The notes under the pieces are model-generated. The model was not told the DNA's origin. It saw only the letters and a program-made list of their open reading frames with translations, and did no database searches. This document shows positions 61,798 to 64,000 of a DNA stretch of 64,000 nucleotides, piece after piece (within the stretch, counting starts at the first letter, position 1; the number at the start of each line of letters is the position of its first letter). This stretch comes from Methanomassiliicoccaceae archaeon (GTDB lineage Archaea; Thermoplasmatota; Thermoplasmata; Methanomassiliicoccales; Methanomethylophilaceae). Both the position numbers and the translations under genes were made by a program. Location of the stretch: positions 103,862 through 167,861 of the forward strand of contig JAEEOP010000001.1 in NCBI GenBank assembly GCA_016284295.1, given 5' to 3'.

Positions 61798-62771
61798 CAG
61801 AAGACCGCTGGGTGACCGCATCCGCCCCGGGAAAATTCGTGGTCCTGGGGGAGCATTCCGTCGTGTACGGCAAGCCTGCACTTGTGCTGGCCACCGACAG
61901 GAGGATCACCTGCAGCGTAAGACGCAGCCAGCGCAACAGCCTCAACGGGGAGGCGCTGGACCTGTGGCGCCAGCCCCACTTCCAGTACCTGACCAGGGAC
62001 ATGGGCTACTGCCTGGATTTCCTCACGACCAGCGAGATCCCATCCGGTTCTGGCATGGGTTCGTCGGCGGCGTTGTCCGCCGCCCTGGCATTGGCCATAC
62101 GCACCGAACGCGGGGAGTTCCCCACGGAGCTGTCCCTTGTTGAGGAGGCCTACGGAGCGGAGCTCCACGCACAGGGCAACGGGTCGCCCATGGATGCATC
62201 CGCATGCGTCCACGGAGGAGGGATAGCCGTCAACATCCCCGAGGAGAAGGATGAGCTGTGGACCATCAGACGCGGGGAGAGGACATGGAAGGTGTCGGAC
62301 ATCAAGACCCCCGACCTGTCCTTCGTGATAGGCAACACCGGGATCAAGGCACCCACCGGCCCTCAGGTGGAGAAGGTCCGCAGATACACCAAGAAGAGCG
62401 GCTTCGCCACCGATATCATCGAAGAGATGGGCATGCTCACGATGGAGGGATACAAGGCCCTCAAATCAGGGAACAAGGAGCTCCTGGGCCGTCTGATGAC
62501 GCAGGACCACAAGCTCCTGTCCATCCTCGGCGTATCCTGCAAGGAGTTGAACAAGCTGGTCTATGCTGCGCTCCCGTACTCTTACGGGGCGAAGCTCACA
62601 GGGTCAGGAGGCGGAGGGTGCATGGTCGCTCTCACCGACGAGCCGGACAAGGTGGCCGACATAATCAGGTCCAGAGGCGGCACCCCGTTCATCATGAAGA
62701 GCGGATCGGAGGGTGCGCGCATGGAGGTCGGCGTGGCCAAGGGAAGCCCGATGGAGATTCCCATGATATGA
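61794..62771 (+). CDS. mvk: Mevalonate kinase
   Basis: 325 residues, GHMP kinase. APGKFVVLGEHSVVYGKPAL is motif 1, IPSGSGMGSSAALSAAL is the phosphate-binding motif 2, and KLTGSGGGGCMVAL is motif 3. It phosphorylates mevalonate for the isoprenoid chains of archaeal lipids. ATG 61794 overlaps the preceding gene (ATGA); the frame upstream to 61707 is shadow. Confidence 0.94.
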   Translation: MTEDRWVTASAPGKFVVLGEHSVVYGKPALVLATDRRITCSVRRSQRNSLNGEALDLWRQPHFQYLTRDMGYCLDFLTTSEIPSGSGMGSSAALSAALALAIRTERGEFPTELSLVEEAYGAELHAQGNGSPMDASACVHGGGIAVNIPEEKDELWTIRRGERTWKVSDIKTPDLSFVIGNTGIKAPTGPQVEKVRRYTKKSGFATDIIEEMGMLTMEGYKALKSGNKELLGRLMTQDHKLLSILGVSCKELNKLVYAALPYSYGAKLTGSGGGGCMVALTDEPDKVADIIRSRGGTPFIMKSGSEGARMEVGVAKGSPMEIPMI

Positions 62772-62781
62772 GGTTGAACCC

Positions 62782-63828
62782 ATGGGAATCATAGAGGACG
62801 AGATCGCAAGGCTAATGCAGAAATGCATAAGCTGCGGCAAATGCACACCGAACTGCCCCTCGAACAAGTATGGAGGGGTCGATCCCCACGAGATCATGAT
62901 CGGCGGGGAGACCGACGTGAGCAAATGCATCCTGTGCGGAACATGCTCCCAGGTGTGCAGACGCACCGACCCGTTCACCGTCATGAGGGATCTGAAGGCC
63001 CTCGCGAACGATCTGCATGTATCCGACACCTACAAGAACACCGGACTCGCCATGCCAAAGAGCGAGCATCCCTCCCGCGGGGAGCTCGTATGCGAATGGG
63101 ATGGAGATGATGTGTACATCATGCCCGGGTGCGTGGTACAGTGCAAGGTCCCATTCCTCGAATACGCGGCGATGACTGCGATCAAGACCGTCGGCAAAAC
63201 CTGCTCGGAGCTGGAAGGCCCCGGTTGCTGCCTGCGCCCCCCTCAGTTCAGGGAGATGATGAACACCGAGAGGCATGACATCATCGCAGGGATGACGGCC
63301 AACGCGAAAGGGAAGGATGTCATCACACTCTGCGGAGGCTGCACCGATGCGCTCCGCGAGTACGGTGAGGAAAACCTGAACATGATCGACTTCCTCTACG
63401 ACAACATCGACAGACTGCCGAGGTTCGAGAGGTCGTTCAAGGTCGCGGTTGAGCCCGGATGCTCCTGCATGCCCATAAAGAAGAAGATGATCGAGATCGT
63501 CACCAGGCTTAGCTGCGAGTTCGTCAACAACGGGATGGGTTGCTGCGGAAAGGATACCGTCCTCGCCGAGCAGATGATGGCCGACAGGGAGAAGGAGTGC
63601 AGCAACGGATGCCTCATAGTCGTCGCGTGCCCAAAATGCTTCACCAAATATGATGCACAGCCCGACGGCATGCCCGTTCTGTTCCTGTCCGAGCTGGTCG
63701 CATGGGCCGCAGGCCATACGGAGACCTTCAAGTATCACAACATACCGCTCGAACCGGACAACGAGGATTTCTACAGACCGAGGTTCGACGGATTCATACC
63801 CAAGGAGTCCAAGGGCATGAGATGGTGA
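62782..63828 (+). CDS. HdrC-HdrB fusion (HdrD-like heterodisulfide-reductase-type protein)
   Basis: 348 residues. An HdrC-like N-terminal part has two 4Fe-4S motifs: CISCGKCTPNCP (15-26) and CILCGTCSQVC (49-59). Then come two CCG domains of HdrB: GCVVQCKV...GPGCCLRPP...CGGCTDAL, and PGCSCMP...GMGCCGKDTV...CPKCFTKY. The order is that of HdrD, the catalytic subunit that reduces CoM-S-S-CoB through a CCG-bound cluster. It is somewhat short compared with HdrD of Methanosarcina (about 400). Soluble, no HdrE next to it. It may be one of several HdrD copies or a paralogue for another disulfide. Confidence 0.88.
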   Translation: MGIIEDEIARLMQKCISCGKCTPNCPSNKYGGVDPHEIMIGGETDVSKCILCGTCSQVCRRTDPFTVMRDLKALANDLHVSDTYKNTGLAMPKSEHPSRGELVCEWDGDDVYIMPGCVVQCKVPFLEYAAMTAIKTVGKTCSELEGPGCCLRPPQFREMMNTERHDIIAGMTANAKGKDVITLCGGCTDALREYGEENLNMIDFLYDNIDRLPRFERSFKVAVEPGCSCMPIKKKMIEIVTRLSCEFVNNGMGCCGKDTVLAEQMMADREKECSNGCLIVVACPKCFTKYDAQPDGMPVLFLSELVAWAAGHTETFKYHNIPLEPDNEDFYRPRFDGFIPKESKGMRW

Positions 63829-63865
63829 GATTCTTCTCACAATTCAATTTCTAAAATACAAAAAA

Positions 63866-63999
63866 AACTGGCCTCTAAGTTGAAAAAGTGGTCTGTCCAT
63901 TGAGAAAGTAACCACACAAACACAACGAACAGGCCAGTTCGTCCACTTACCTCAATCCTAATTAATTTACCGCTGGTCTGCGCGAAGCGTTTGTGTGGT
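63866..63999. repeat. Nested inverted repeats at the right edge, possible insertion-sequence end
   Basis: AACTGGCCT (63866-63874) is inverted at 63931-63939, and ACCACACAAAC (63911-63921) is inverted at 63989-63999. In addition, TTGAAAAAGT and TTGAGAAAGT occur as near-direct repeats at 63880-63889 and 63900-63909. Multiple short repeats at an end are typical of some IS families such as IS21; no transposase is visible before the window stops, though one minus-strand frame stays open for about 60 codons from the edge. Confidence 0.35.
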
Positions 64000-64000
64000 C

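Overview
The window comes from a methanogen-type euryarchaeon, most likely a member of the Methanomassiliicoccales (the Thermoplasmatales-related, methylotrophic methanogens). The evidence is a complete DNA topoisomerase VI (A and B subunits), an archaeal DRG GTPase, mevalonate kinase, SufBC-only Fe-S assembly, an HdrC-HdrB (HdrD-like) fusion, archaeal TATA boxes with many near-leaderless starts, and an extreme preference for TGA stops (about 45 of 49 complete genes; 3 TAA, 1 TAG). That bias fits a lineage that reads TAG as pyrrolysine. Several genes look bacterial in origin: panD, thrS, htpG, a DUF1846 protein, the BspA-like LRR protein and ABC-F. The species assignment is inference; no rRNA is present.

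Layout. 1-1.55 kb: start of a FecBCD-type metallophore/corrinoid importer whose binding-protein gene has an apparent N-terminal frameshift. 1.55-2.8 kb: gene-free, with a TATA box followed by about 700 bp of hairpin-rich, GC-rich DNA that looks like a large stable RNA. 2.8-7.3 kb: a surface/export operon (BspA-like LRR protein, TagG/Wzm-like permease, TagH/Wzt-like ATPase fused to Sel1 repeats). 7.4-9.0 kb: a DrrAB-type ABC exporter. 9.1-12.5 kb: a nitrogenase-like operon with a NifH-NifD fusion and a NifK-like partner. 12.6-18.9 kb: ABC-F ATPase, membrane and flavin proteins, sufCB, a VOC protein. 19.0 kb: tRNA-Asp. 19.2-22.1 kb: a second FecBCD-type importer under a palindromic operator. 22.2-31.8 kb: panD-rnhA, hisS, stomatin/NfeD pair, heterodimeric ABC exporter, thrS. 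32.1-46.2 kb: NhaC antiporter, a repeat-rich near-empty 0.8 kb, AAA_14/DUF4143 ATPase, UspA, MATE, DRG, zinc-ribbon proteins, topoisomerase VI. 46.2-54.2 kb: MFS pump, hydantoinase-like protein, DUF362 ferredoxin, Hsp90, DUF1846. 54.3-60.1 kb: a TerB-N/TerB-C, BrxD-like ATPase and Lhr-like helicase operon, probably a stand-alone defence module. 60.1-63.8 kb: aminotransferase, small conserved protein, mevalonate kinase, HdrCB-like protein. The right edge carries nested inverted repeats resembling the end of an insertion sequence.

The two most interesting units are the nitrogenase-like NifH-NifD fusion operon (9064-12482) and the TerB/BrxD/helicase operon (54345-60131). Functions are assigned by reading motifs by eye; no database search was run.
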